Assembly (NCBI RefSeq): GCF_047549485.1
Contig: NZ_CP180191.1
Coordinates: 496,001 to 560,000, forward strand
Reading direction: 5' to 3'
DNA length: 64,000 nucleotides
DNA from: Piscinibacterium candidicorallinum
GTDB lineage: Bacteria > Pseudomonadota > Gammaproteobacteria > Burkholderiales > Burkholderiaceae_C
Shown: positions 8,726 to 17,125 of the stretch, one piece after another
Layout: each line of letters begins with the position of its first letter
Position numbering within the stretch: position 1 is the stretch's first letter
The notes under the pieces: model-generated
What the model was told of the DNA's origin: nothing
What the model saw: only the letters and a program-made list of their open reading frames with translations
Database searches by the model: none
Position numbers and translations under genes: made by a program

Positions 8726-8767
8726 CACGCTTTGCCGTCTGCCGAGTTGCGCAGACGGCAAAGCGTG
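8726..8767 (-). terminator. Hairpin after fliK
   Basis: A perfect 17-bp inverted repeat (CACGCTTTGCCGTCTGC at 8726-8742 and its complement at 8751-8767) with an 8-nt loop, starting only 8 bp after the fliK stop. There is no strong T-run on the minus strand, so it may attenuate or protect the transcript end rather than terminate fully. It separates fliFGHIJK from fliLMNOPQR. Confidence 0.7.
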
Positions 8768-8774
8768 CGGCGGT

Positions 8775-10109
8775 TCAGGCGAAGATCGATAGTCGGCCCG
8801 CACCTGGTTGGCGGGTTGCGGGCGCTGCAGCGAGCGCGGCGTCCAGCACCGGACTGTCGCGCAGTTGCGCGGCCCGCCAGTTGCCACCTGAGCGCTGTGC
8901 ATCTGCATGTTCTCGATGCTGCCCGTGGAACTGCGCGCCGTGCTGCCCGGGGTCGGCCGAGAACGTCTGGGTCTGCGTGCTGGCTGCGACGAGCTGGACG
9001 CCCTGATTGGCCAGCAGTTCCTTGAGTTGAGGAAGCGCCGCTTCAAGTGCGGCACGCGCGGCCTCCGTGCCTGCCGAAAAGTTCACCTTTGCTTCGTTGT
9101 CCCGGACCTTCAATGACACTGACACGGTACCCAAGGCCTCGGGGTGAAGGATCATCCGTGCCTCGCCTGTGCCGGCACGCAACATCAGACCGATCCGATC
9201 CCCAAGCTGATGTGCAAAGGCGGGCGTATCGGCGCGTGCGCTCAAGTGAAACGTAGCCAGCGCGTCCGCGCTACCCGCACGTTCCTGAACGGGTGAGAGT
9301 GCGGTGTCCATACGCTGAATCAGGGCCATGGGTGCGGGGTCTCCGGCGCGCACTGCGCTGAGCATCTGCGGCGCGAGCCTCGCACTGGACTCCGGAGAAG
9401 CCGGGCCGAGCGTCGTCGCCGCGACGGTGAACGAACCTGCCTCCGGGGCTGGCGCGCTGGCGGCCACCTGCTTGAGCTCGTTGGGTGCGGCTGCGGGCAC
9501 TGTGCGGTTACGCTGCTTGGCCGCGGGTGTGTCGGCTGCGGGGCCAGGCTTCGCATCGGCTGAGCCGGAATCGACCGCTTCACTGCCCTTTGGTGAAGAC
9601 ATGCGTGCTGAAGCCGGGAGGCCTGCGGACTCTGCCTGGGGCTTTGCCTGCGTCTGCGCAGGTGCGGATTCGAGCGCGTCTTCGCCTCCAGCTTCCGGCG
9701 AAGACGCCGTCTGCTCGGCGGCGCTGTCGGCGCTGCCTGACGCGCCGGAGTGTTCAGGGCGGCCAGCCTGTGCTGCAGCAGGCGCACCGGCGGCGTTCCC
9801 GGCGGGGGTGTTGGGGCGCGGTGGAGTACCCGCGCGAGACTCTGTACCGGTCGCGCCGCTGAGTCCGCGCGCTTCTGCGTCCGGCCCTGTGGGTTGTTCT
9901 CTGTGTTTCTCAGGTACGCGCGCCGAGCTACCGGAGTCACGGCGTGTGTGTGCCTGCCGGGCCTCCTGATTTTGCTGCTCGCGCAGCATCTGCTCGCGAA
10001 ACGCTTCCACGGGCTGTGCGGCACGCGGTTGCGCAATCGAGTTCTGGTCCGCAGGCCGCTGAACATCGCCCAGACGCAGACTGTTTGCAGTGAACTGACC
10101 CAGTGACAT
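8775..10109 (-). CDS. fliK: Flagellar hook-length control protein FliK
   Basis: A 444-residue protein that is secreted during hook growth, measures its length and switches export specificity through FlhB. Residues about 30-230 are low complexity (Gln, Ala, Pro, Ser, Glu), as expected of the stretched ruler part. The conserved C-terminal domain (about 290-400) contains RIGLMLRAGTGEARMILHPE, LGTVSVSLKVRDNEAKVNFS and ALPQLKELLANQGVQL. A Gln/His-rich tail follows. The gene lies 8 bp after the fliJ stop; the conserved C-domain and position make the call secure despite the poorly conserved N-terminal part. Confidence 0.95.
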   Translation of the reverse strand: MSLGQFTANSLRLGDVQRPADQNSIAQPRAAQPVEAFREQMLREQQNQEARQAHTRRDSGSSARVPEKHREQPTGPDAEARGLSGATGTESRAGTPPRPNTPAGNAAGAPAAAQAGRPEHSGASGSADSAAEQTASSPEAGGEDALESAPAQTQAKPQAESAGLPASARMSSPKGSEAVDSGSADAKPGPAADTPAAKQRNRTVPAAAPNELKQVAASAPAPEAGSFTVAATTLGPASPESSARLAPQMLSAVRAGDPAPMALIQRMDTALSPVQERAGSADALATFHLSARADTPAFAHQLGDRIGLMLRAGTGEARMILHPEALGTVSVSLKVRDNEAKVNFSAGTEAARAALEAALPQLKELLANQGVQLVAASTQTQTFSADPGQHGAQFHGQHREHADAQRSGGNWRAAQLRDSPVLDAALAAAPATRQPGAGRLSIFA

Positions 10110-10117
10110 GTCGATTC

Positions 10118-10558
10118 CTAATTCAGGTGGCCTGTACGGCGCTGGTGCATGAGCCGGTTGGCCATCTCGTCATTGGCGAGCTGCTCGCGGCGGGCTGAGG
10201 CGCTTGCCGCCTCGCGCAGCTTGATCTCGCGCCACTTTTCAAGCGAGTTCACGCGCTGCATGGCCACGGATAGCGCTTGTCGGCGCTCGACGATCAGTGC
10301 TTCCAGACGCACGGTCTCGTCAAATGCGCGGTCAATCGTGCTGTCCAGCACGCCCGTGAATCTGGAGATGCCTTGAAGCTGGGCAACATGCTGGACGCCG
10401 GAGCGTTGCTGGTCATAACCGTCGCGGAACTGCGTGAGCTGTGCCAGCTGGTTCTGCGCGGCTTGCTGGGCGCCCAGGGCCTGGGCGAGGGCGCGCTCGC
10501 AGGCCAGTTGTTCGTTGCTTGCAGTTTCTATCAGCAATTCGAGGGCTTTGGGACTCAT
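10118..10558 (-). CDS. fliJ: Flagellar export chaperone FliJ
   Basis: A 146-residue, almost entirely helical protein rich in Gln, Glu, Arg and Ala, forming the antiparallel coiled coil typical of FliJ. In the cell it inserts like a gamma subunit into the FliI hexamer and links it to FlhA. Its ATG overlaps the fliI stop (ATGA, 10555-10558), so translation is coupled. Sequence conservation in the family is low; size, helical composition and position between fliI and fliK carry the assignment. Confidence 0.93.
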   Translation of the reverse strand: MSPKALELLIETASNEQLACERALAQALGAQQAAQNQLAQLTQFRDGYDQQRSGVQHVAQLQGISRFTGVLDSTIDRAFDETVRLEALIVERRQALSVAMQRVNSLEKWREIKLREAASASARREQLANDEMANRLMHQRRTGHLN

Positions 10559-12033
10559 GCCGATTCACCTTCGTGGTGGAGTGCATGCGGCAGGATGCGG
10601 CCCAGTAACGCCCCCAGATCAGACACGCTGGAAGAGGTGCTGGCGCCTTCGCGCATGGTCTGTCGCAGGAAAGCTTGCATCTGTGGTGCGAGCTGGATAG
10701 CACGATCGAGCTCGGGATCGGCACCGGGTACATAGGCACCCACAGAAAGCAGCTCGCGCGAGCGCGAGAAGCGCGACCACAACGCCTTGAAATCTCGTGC
10801 AGCCTCGAAGTGCTCGGACGACACCACGTTGTGCATCACGCGCGAGATCGACTGCTCGATATCGATGGCGGGGTAGTGGCCTTCTTCGGCCAGGCGCCGT
10901 GTGAGCACAAAGTGGCCGTCAAGGATGGCGCGTGCCGCGTCGGCAATCGGATCCTGCTGGTCATCACCTTCGGCCAGCACCGTGTAGAAGGCAGTGATCG
11001 AGCCGCGGCCCGGCAGGCCGTTGCCCGCGCGCTCCACCAACTGCGGCAGCTTGGCGAAGGCCGAGGGCGGATAGCCCTTGGTGGCGGGCGGCTCACCGAT
11101 CGCCAGCGCGATTTCGCGTTGCGCCATCGCGTACCGCGTCAGCGAGTCGATCAGCAGCAGGACGTTCTTGCCCTGATCGCGGAAGTGCTCGGCAATTGCC
11201 GTGGCATAGGCGGCGCCCTGCATGCGCAGAATGGGCGGCGCATCAGCCGGCGCGGCCACCACCACTGCGCGGGCGATGCCGTCCTCACCCAGGATCTCTT
11301 CGATGAACTCACGCACTTCGCGGCCGCGCTCACCGATCAGGCCGATCACGGTGACATCTGCCTGCGTGTGTCGGGCCATCATGCCCAGCAGCACGCTCTT
11401 GCCCACGCCGGAACCTGCGAACAGCCCCAGGCGCTGCCCGCGACCGACCGACAGCAGGGCATTGATGGCGCGCACGCCGGTATCCAGCGGCTCGCGCACG
11501 GGGTCCCGATCCATCGCATTGATCGGCCGACGGATGATCGGGCCCGGCTTGACGGTTGCCAGCGGGCCCTTGCGGTCCAGCGGCTCACCGCATGAGTCCA
11601 CCACGCGACCCAGGAGACCGTCGCCCATGGGCAGGTGCCGCGTGCGGTCTTCGGTGCGGCGCCAGGGGTGGTTGTAGACACCGAAGACGGGCGCGTCTGC
11701 CAGAAGGTCCTTCGGTACGACGCGTGCCCCCGGTGCGAGGCCATGCACCTCGCCCGTGGGCATGAGGAAGAGCCGGTCCTGTGCGAAACCCACAACTTCA
11801 GCCTCGAGCGCGGAAGACAGATCCGGTGTGAAGGGCGCATCGTGCGGGACGATGCTGACGAGCGAGCCAACCGGAAGGCGCAGGCCTGCGGCCTCCAGCA
11901 CCAGACCAGCGACCCGCGTGAGCGTGCCATGGCACTCGAGCTGCACAGGGGTGCGCGCATAACTGCGGTAGTCCGAGAGGAACTGCTGCCAGCGCTCGGC
12001 CGGGACCCGCTGGGTGTCCATGATGGGACTCAT
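10555..12033 (-). CDS. fliI: Flagellum-specific ATPase FliI
   Basis: A 492-residue ATPase related to the F1 beta subunit that energises flagellar protein export. The Walker A loop GSGVGKS is at residues 207-213, and the Walker B aspartate lies in VLLLIDSLTRYAMAQREIAL. The family stretch GRGSITAFYTVLAEGDDQQDPI and the C-terminal helical domain are complete. Length is slightly above the usual 440-460, with a longer N-terminal region. The start ATG overlaps the stop of fliH by 4 bp; an ATG four codons further on (MDTQRV) is an alternative. Confidence 0.97.
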   Translation of the reverse strand: MSPIMDTQRVPAERWQQFLSDYRSYARTPVQLECHGTLTRVAGLVLEAAGLRLPVGSLVSIVPHDAPFTPDLSSALEAEVVGFAQDRLFLMPTGEVHGLAPGARVVPKDLLADAPVFGVYNHPWRRTEDRTRHLPMGDGLLGRVVDSCGEPLDRKGPLATVKPGPIIRRPINAMDRDPVREPLDTGVRAINALLSVGRGQRLGLFAGSGVGKSVLLGMMARHTQADVTVIGLIGERGREVREFIEEILGEDGIARAVVVAAPADAPPILRMQGAAYATAIAEHFRDQGKNVLLLIDSLTRYAMAQREIALAIGEPPATKGYPPSAFAKLPQLVERAGNGLPGRGSITAFYTVLAEGDDQQDPIADAARAILDGHFVLTRRLAEEGHYPAIDIEQSISRVMHNVVSSEHFEAARDFKALWSRFSRSRELLSVGAYVPGADPELDRAIQLAPQMQAFLRQTMREGASTSSSVSDLGALLGRILPHALHHEGESA

Positions 12034-12761
12034 TCGGGCTTGCCTTCCTGCTCAGCGCCGGACCAGCATTCCTCGCTGCCGTCGGACTGGCGGCCAATAG
12101 CAGCCAGTGCCCGGCGCCAGCGGGCGGCCAGCGTGGCATCCACAACGGCGCTTGCCGTCGTCACGCGACATTCGCCCCGTGCCAGCGCGGGGTCTGCCTT
12201 GAGCAGCATGCTGCGCGCGTCCAGCTCTGCGGACAGATGCTGGCCGATGAGCGCCATGTCCTCGGCGCTTACCCATACTGTGGGCTTGTTCACGGAGTCG
12301 ATCAGGGTGCGCAGGGCTTCGTCCACGACCGTGCAGATGCTTTCCGGTCGCGTCTGGACTTCGGCGCGCACGACCTGGCGTGCTATCTCGATGGCCAGAT
12401 CAATCAGCGAGGACGCAGCCTGTCTCTCAAGGTGCTCCAGGCCCGATGAAAAGCGCTCTGCGATGCGCCCGACCTGCTGGGCCAGCGCCTGCATCTGAGC
12501 GGCCTGCCGCGCAGCGGCTTCGCCTTGCGCCTGTGACCAGCCCTTCTCGAAGCCCATGGAGAGCCCGGCTTTCATACCTTCGGCGCGCCCCGCGGCAAAC
12601 ACGGCATCGGCGTCCGCGCCATATCCAGCGGCACTCTGCGGGTTCAGGCTGCTGGGCGAGACCTTGGCGGCTGCGCTGCGTGCGGTCTTGCCGCCGAGGT
12701 TGTCGAACTTCCAGGTCTCGAAGCCGGGAAGTTCTTCCTTTGGGATAAAACGCGCACCCAT
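12030..12761 (-). CDS. fliH: Flagellar export ATPase regulator FliH
   Basis: A 243-residue regulator of FliI that tethers the ATPase to FliN. The N-terminus begins MGARFIPKEELPGFETWKFD, as usual in betaproteobacteria. A central helical region holds small-residue repeats (AVFAAGRAEGMKAGLSMGFEKG), and the C-terminal domain resembles the F-ATPase delta subunit (LIDLAIEIARQVVRAEVQ, ALRGECRVTT-like RGECRVTTASAVVDATL). It sits 32 bp after fliG and overlaps fliI by 4 bp. Confidence 0.95.
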   Translation of the reverse strand: MGARFIPKEELPGFETWKFDNLGGKTARSAAAKVSPSSLNPQSAAGYGADADAVFAAGRAEGMKAGLSMGFEKGWSQAQGEAAARQAAQMQALAQQVGRIAERFSSGLEHLERQAASSLIDLAIEIARQVVRAEVQTRPESICTVVDEALRTLIDSVNKPTVWVSAEDMALIGQHLSAELDARSMLLKADPALARGECRVTTASAVVDATLAARWRRALAAIGRQSDGSEECWSGAEQEGKPE

Positions 12762-12793
12762 GGCGTGTCCTCGTCAGTTCAGTGGCGCGGGCA

Positions 12794-13801
12794 TCAGACG
12801 AACTCGTCGTCGCTGCCGGAGGAGAGCTGGATCTGGCCTTCGTCGGCCAGCCGGCGCACGGTCTTGAGAATTTCCTTCTGCTCGGACTCCACTTCGGAGA
12901 CACGGACCGGACCCTTGTTCTCCATTTCCTCGCGCAGGCTTTCGGCCGCGCGGGTGGACATGTTGCGCAGAATCTTCTCCTTGAGTTCCTCGTCCGCACC
13001 CTTGAGCGCCACGACCAGGGACTCGGTGGAGACCTCGCGCAGCAGGGTCTGGATGCCGCGGTCGTCGAGCTTGTTGACATCGTCGAAAGTGAACATCTGG
13101 TCCATGATCTTCTGGGCCAGATCCGGATCGGCCTCGCGCACGGCATCGAGCACCGCGGTTTCGCTGGACGAGCCGAGGAAGTTGAGGATCTCCGCCGTGG
13201 TCTTCACACCACCCAGCGAAGCCTTCTTGAGCCGATCGCCGCCCTGCAGCACGCGCGAGAGCACATCGTTGAGCTCCTTGAGCGCGAGCGGCTGGATGCC
13301 GTCGAGCGTGGCGATGCGCATGACCACTTCGTTGCGCAACCGGTCCGTGAAGAGGTTGAGGATGCCTGAGGCGTGATCGCGGTCCAGATGTACGAGGATG
13401 GAGGCGATGATCTGCGGGTGCTCGTTGCGAACGAGCTCGGCCACGCTGCCAGCATCCATCCACTTGAGCGATTCGATGCCGGACACATCCCGACCTTGCA
13501 GGATACGGTCCACGAGCAGCGAGGCCTTTTCTTCGCCGAGTGCGCGATTGAGCACGCTGCGCACGAACTCGTCGGTGTCCGACACCAGCGAGCTGGAGGT
13601 GGCGGCGTCCGTGGCGAAGCGGGCGATCACCTGGTCGACGCGCTCGCGCTGCACCGTCTTGAGCTTGGCCATGGTTTCGCCCAGGCGCTGCACTTCCTTG
13701 GGAGACAGGTGCTTGAAGACCTCGGCACATTCCTCTTCGCCGATGGTCATCAGCAGCACTGCGCTGTCGGTCAGGCCCTCTTCGTCGACATTCGAACTCA
13801 T
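12794..13801 (-). CDS. fliG: Flagellar motor switch protein FliG
   Basis: A 335-residue rotor protein that contacts the MotA stator. The N-terminal domain binds FliF. The middle domain has the EHPQ motif (RNEHPQIIASILVHL, near residues 127-141), and the MFTFDDV stretch of the conserved hinge follows. The C-terminal domain carries the charged torque helix residues (ALKGADEELKEKILRNMSTR, AAESLREEMENKGPV). All expected domains are intact and length is normal. It follows fliF by 32 bp. Confidence 0.97.
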   Translation of the reverse strand: MSSNVDEEGLTDSAVLLMTIGEEECAEVFKHLSPKEVQRLGETMAKLKTVQRERVDQVIARFATDAATSSSLVSDTDEFVRSVLNRALGEEKASLLVDRILQGRDVSGIESLKWMDAGSVAELVRNEHPQIIASILVHLDRDHASGILNLFTDRLRNEVVMRIATLDGIQPLALKELNDVLSRVLQGGDRLKKASLGGVKTTAEILNFLGSSSETAVLDAVREADPDLAQKIMDQMFTFDDVNKLDDRGIQTLLREVSTESLVVALKGADEELKEKILRNMSTRAAESLREEMENKGPVRVSEVESEQKEILKTVRRLADEGQIQLSSGSDDEFV

Positions 13802-13833
13802 GGTCGGTCTCGTTCAGCTTTTGGTCGTTGCGC

Positions 13834-15549
13834 TTACTGGGTCTCGGCCTTGCCGCCGGCCATCCAGTCGCGCACGATCAGCGCTACGGCCGCGGGGTTG
13901 TCCTTGGCAAAGGTACGCAGGTCGTTCACGTTCTCGTTCGGGGCCTGGTTGGGCAGCAGCGGTACGCCGGCGCGCTCGGGCGCGGGCAGCGCCTCGGCGT
14001 CATCCAGGACGGCATTGATTCGGCCTTCGGACTGCGCTGCTGCTGCCTGAGCCTCCTCGCGGGCGACCTGGGCGCGGCGCAGCGCCGGGCGGATCACGCC
14101 GAAGATGATGGCCAGTGCGATCAGCAACAGGGCCACAGGCATGCCGATGTTCTTGATCATGGAGCCTGCCTCGGGCTGCTTCCAGAACGGCAGCTCCACG
14201 GGCTTGGCCGCCTCCTCCATCTTGAAGGGCGCGTTCACGACGTTGATGCTGTCGCCACGGTCCTTGGAGAAGCCGATGGCCTCGCGGACCAGAGCGTTGA
14301 TCTGCTCCATCTCTTTTTCAGGAATGGCGGTGAAGCTGGTCTTGCCACCCTTGTCCGTGTTTGCCTTCTGGTTCACCACCACAGCCGCCGAGATGCGGCG
14401 CACGCTGCCGGTGGCATTGCGCGTGTAGCGCACGGTCTTGTCGACCTCGAAGTTGGTCACGGCGGAGCGGTTGGACTGGCCGCCAGCGTTTTGGCCGGCC
14501 GCCTGGGGCGCAGGGTTGGCGCCATTGATCGGAGCCCTGGACTCGCCCGGGGGCTGATTGCTCAGCGCGCCAGGCACGCCTGCGGCCGCCGCGCCGGCGC
14601 CATTGCTGGCCTCCTGCGTGCTGGTGCTGCGGATGGCAGCAGGCTGATCGCCATTGTTGGGTTTGAATTCTTCGACCGTGGCTTCGGTGTGGTTGAAGTC
14701 GACATCGGCCTTGACCTGGGCGCGTACGTTGCCGCGGCCCACGATGGGTTCAAGGATGTCTGTGATGCGCTTGATGTAGGCTGATTCGAGCTGCGACACA
14801 TACTGAATCTGGCCCGGGTCCAGGCCAGTCTTGTCCGCGCTGGCGTCTTCGCCGGAGAGCAAGGCGCCGCTGGAGTCCACCACGCTGACCTGCTTGGGGC
14901 TGAGTTCAGGCACCGAGGAAGCCACCAGATGGACGATGCCGGCGATCTGCGAGCGGTCCAGCGAGCGGCCGGGGTGCAGGTTCAGCAGGACGGAAGCACT
15001 GGGCCTCTGGTTGTCGCGTACAAAGGTGTTCTGCGCTGGCAGAGCAAGATGCACACGGGCGGACTGCACCGCGCCGAGCGCCCCGATCGAGCGCGAGAGT
15101 TCGCCTTCAAGGCCGCGCTGATATTGCAGGCGCTCCTGGAACTGCGTCATGCCGAAGCGCGGCGTGTCCATCAGCTCGAAGCCGACCGTGCCGCCCTTTG
15201 GCAGGCCTTGGCTGGCCAGCTTCAGGCGCGCGTCGTGCACGCGATCGCCCGGCACCAGGATGGCACCGCCACCTTCCGAGAGTTTGTAGGGCACTTGAAG
15301 CTTGTCCAGGCCCGCGACCACTGCGCCAGCGTCCTTGTCGCCCAGACCAGAGAAGAGCACGCGCCAGTCCGGTTCCTTGGTCCACATCAAGGAGACGGCC
15401 AGCACCGCGATCAGGGCTGCGATGCCGCCCAGCACGGCCATGATCTGACCGGGGCTGAAGCTCCTGACGCGTTCAACGAAGCTGGCAGAGGCCGCCGGGT
15501 TGGCGGCGCTGGAATTGAGTGCGAGGGCGTTGTCGGCCATGGTGGGCAT
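13834..15549 (-). CDS. fliF: Flagellar MS-ring protein FliF
   Basis: A 571-residue inner membrane protein forming the MS ring. Membrane helices lie near residues 36-56 and 456-477. Between them are the ring-building domains, including DKDAGAVVAGLDKLQVPYKL and GFELMDTPRFGMTQFQERLQ, and a Gly/Ala/Asn-rich insertion around residues 330-360. The cytoplasmic C-terminus (DLRTFAKDNPAAVALIVRDWM) is the FliG-binding segment. It is the first gene of the leftward operon, with a FliA-type promoter about 130 bp upstream and divergent from fliE. Confidence 0.97.
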   Translation of the reverse strand: MPTMADNALALNSSAANPAASASFVERVRSFSPGQIMAVLGGIAALIAVLAVSLMWTKEPDWRVLFSGLGDKDAGAVVAGLDKLQVPYKLSEGGGAILVPGDRVHDARLKLASQGLPKGGTVGFELMDTPRFGMTQFQERLQYQRGLEGELSRSIGALGAVQSARVHLALPAQNTFVRDNQRPSASVLLNLHPGRSLDRSQIAGIVHLVASSVPELSPKQVSVVDSSGALLSGEDASADKTGLDPGQIQYVSQLESAYIKRITDILEPIVGRGNVRAQVKADVDFNHTEATVEEFKPNNGDQPAAIRSTSTQEASNGAGAAAAGVPGALSNQPPGESRAPINGANPAPQAAGQNAGGQSNRSAVTNFEVDKTVRYTRNATGSVRRISAAVVVNQKANTDKGGKTSFTAIPEKEMEQINALVREAIGFSKDRGDSINVVNAPFKMEEAAKPVELPFWKQPEAGSMIKNIGMPVALLLIALAIIFGVIRPALRRAQVAREEAQAAAAQSEGRINAVLDDAEALPAPERAGVPLLPNQAPNENVNDLRTFAKDNPAAVALIVRDWMAGGKAETQ

Positions 15550-15685
15550 CTGATGTGCGAGGGACCCGGTTTCGGGTCAACACCTGCATTCTCGTCAGCA
15601 CAAGGCGCGCAACATGGCCTGAAAAGGCGGGTCCCGACCCTGTAGATCGACACATTGCCGGGCGATTGACCACCCTACGATGTCT

Positions 15686-15712
15686 CTATCGGCAGCCTCA
15701 GGCGCAACTTGA
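15686..15712 (-). promoter_or_regulatory. FliA (sigma-28) type promoter for fliF
   Basis: Minus-strand elements TCAAGTTG (15712-15705) and GCCGATAG (15693-15686) with an 11-bp spacer closely follow the sigma-28 pattern. Transcription would begin near 15675, leaving a leader of about 125 nt before fliF. It is unusual for fliF, an early gene in enterics, to have such a site. fliE lies divergently 50 bp to the right. Confidence 0.75.
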
Positions 15713-15764
15713 GGCGACGCCGGGAAATGAACCTGAATGTCGCAGCAATCCCCAGGACAAGGCC

Positions 15765-16121
15765 ATGGACGCAGTCAAACTACCGGGCATGAACGCAGCG
15801 CTGAACAGCGCACTGCGCGCAGCGCAGGCCAACGGTCTCACGGGTGCGGGCGCCGGCCGCGCCGTGGCGGGTGCCGGCGGTACCGGCGGTACGGAGCAGG
15901 CCAACTTTTCCAACGTGCTCAGCGGCGCGCTCAAGCAGGTGAGCAGCGCGCAACTGCAGGCCCAGGCGCTTCAGCGCGAGTTCACGATGGAGAACCCGAA
16001 CGTGAGCCTGGAGCAGACCATGGTCGCGATGCAGAAAGGCTCGCTGTCCTTCCAGGCCGCCGTCACGGTGCGCAACCGCCTGGTTCAGGCCTACAGCGAC
16101 ATCATGAACATGCAGGTCTGA
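15765..16121 (+). CDS. fliE: Flagellar hook-basal body adaptor FliE
   Basis: A 118-residue protein joining the MS ring to the rod. ATG 15765 is chosen because it has AGGA about 8 bp upstream and gives a FliE-like N-terminus (MDAVKLPGMNAALNSALR). The frame is open further left but without coding character. A Gly/Ala-rich stretch is followed by the conserved C-terminal part (NFSNVLSGALKQVSSAQLQA, NVSLEQTMVAMQKGSLSFQA, VRNRLVQAYSDIMNMQV). It is transcribed alone, divergently from fliF, and is closed by a strong terminator. Confidence 0.96.
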   Translation: MDAVKLPGMNAALNSALRAAQANGLTGAGAGRAVAGAGGTGGTEQANFSNVLSGALKQVSSAQLQAQALQREFTMENPNVSLEQTMVAMQKGSLSFQAAVTVRNRLVQAYSDIMNMQV

Positions 16122-16138
16122 TTTTCAACGAAATCAAT

Positions 16139-16166
16139 AAAAAGGCACCCCTTGGGGTGCCTTTTT
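16139..16166. terminator. Bidirectional terminator between fliE and fliT
   Basis: AAAAAGGCACCCC and GGGGTGCCTTTTT face each other across two bases (16139-16151 and 16154-16166). Read either way this gives a GC stem followed by a T-run, so it can end both the rightward fliE and the leftward fliT transcripts. Confidence 0.9.
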
Positions 16167-16273
16167 AAATTATTGTTTGAAATACAAACAGGCCGAAATC
16201 CGCATGTGGAAAGCGGATCTCGGCCCGTCTGTGTGATTTCTCGATTCCTGAGATGCGCTGCACGCTGGGATGG

Positions 16274-16579
16274 TCAGTGTAGGGTTCGCCGCTGACCGCT
16301 GAGCGCGGCGTCCAGATCATCCAACCAGGGCTCGGCCAGCTGGCGCACCTCGGCGTCGTGCGCCAGGATGCGCTGCATCAGCCGCAGGCGGCGCCGGTCG
16401 TCCTCGCGGGTGAGCTGCTGCTTGCGCGCTGCCACGCGCAGCTGGGCGATCAGCACGACACAGGCGGATTCAACCCGCGCCACTTCATCCCAATGCCCGC
16501 GCCGTGCGGCGTCAAGCATTTCGGCGCTGGCATTGGCCAGCGCCTCGTACATGTGGAGGACGCTGTGACTCACGCGCAC
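16274..16579 (-). CDS. fliT: FliT-like flagellar protein
   Basis: A 101-residue helical protein directly after fliS (3 bp between them). It begins HSVLHMYEALANASAEMLDA and has EVARVESACVVLIAQLR, a spacing of hydrophobic and acidic residues like that of FliT, the FliD export chaperone and FlhDC regulator. Sequence identity in this family is low, so position after fliD-fliS and the length are the main support. The start ATG lies next to the fliS stop and suggests coupled translation. Confidence 0.8.
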   Translation of the reverse strand: MRVSHSVLHMYEALANASAEMLDAARRGHWDEVARVESACVVLIAQLRVAARKQQLTREDDRRRLRLMQRILAHDAEVRQLAEPWLDDLDAALSGQRRTLH

Positions 16580-16582
16580 CCC

Positions 16583-16996
16583 TCAAGCAGCCAGGGCGGC
16601 GCGCGGGTTGGCACGTACCGATGGCGGGATCTGGGCCCAGGCGTCACGCAGTCCGCGGATCATGACGATCACATCCGAGAGCTTGGCTGAGCTGTCGGTC
16701 ATGGCTGCGGCCAGACGTAGGGTGCAGTGCTCGTAGACCAGGTCCAGATTCTGAGCCAGGCCGCCGGGTGCATTGAAGTCCAGCCCGACACGCAGGCCTT
16801 CCTCGATCAGGCGCTGCCCCTTGGCCAGAGCGCGCGTGCGCTTGACCGGGTCCTTCTCCGTGCTCGCGTGAGCCAGTTCGGCCAGCAGCGCGTCGTAGAG
16901 CATCAGGATCAGACCATGCGGGTCCGCATGGGAGACGGCTGTTTCAGCGTGGATGGCGCGATACAGACTGGCGGCTTTGTGTGGGGCGGCAAACAT
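16583..16996 (-). CDS. fliS: Flagellin export chaperone FliS
   Basis: A 137-residue four-helix chaperone that keeps flagellin unfolded before export. The family motifs are plain: Y-R at the N-terminus (AASLYRAIHAETAVSHADPH), GLILMLYDALLAELAHAS, the RTRALAKGQRLIEEGLR helix, and GLAQNLDLVYEHCTLRLAAA. A FliA-type promoter lies 28-55 bp before its start, so fliS-fliT can be made independently of fliD. Confidence 0.96.
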   Translation of the reverse strand: MFAAPHKAASLYRAIHAETAVSHADPHGLILMLYDALLAELAHASTEKDPVKRTRALAKGQRLIEEGLRVGLDFNAPGGLAQNLDLVYEHCTLRLAAAMTDSSAKLSDVIVMIRGLRDAWAQIPPSVRANPRAALAA

Positions 16997-17023
16997 GGCG
17001 TGGCCTCTGACTCCGTTTCCTCT

Positions 17024-17051
17024 TTATCGGCTGGGCTTGAGCGCAACTTGA
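17024..17051 (-). promoter_or_regulatory. FliA (sigma-28) type promoter for fliST
   Basis: Minus-strand TCAAGTTG (17051-17044) and GCCGATAA (17031-17024) with a 12-bp spacer. The -10 element is a perfect match to the sigma-28 consensus. It lies in the fliD-fliS gap, directly before fliS. Confidence 0.8.
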
Positions 17052-17125
17052 AGCGCGCGAGCGGCCTGGAAACTCGGATTAGCGCGGGGTTCGTGGGTCA
17101 ATTCCTGAGCTGCTCGGCCGGGCGC

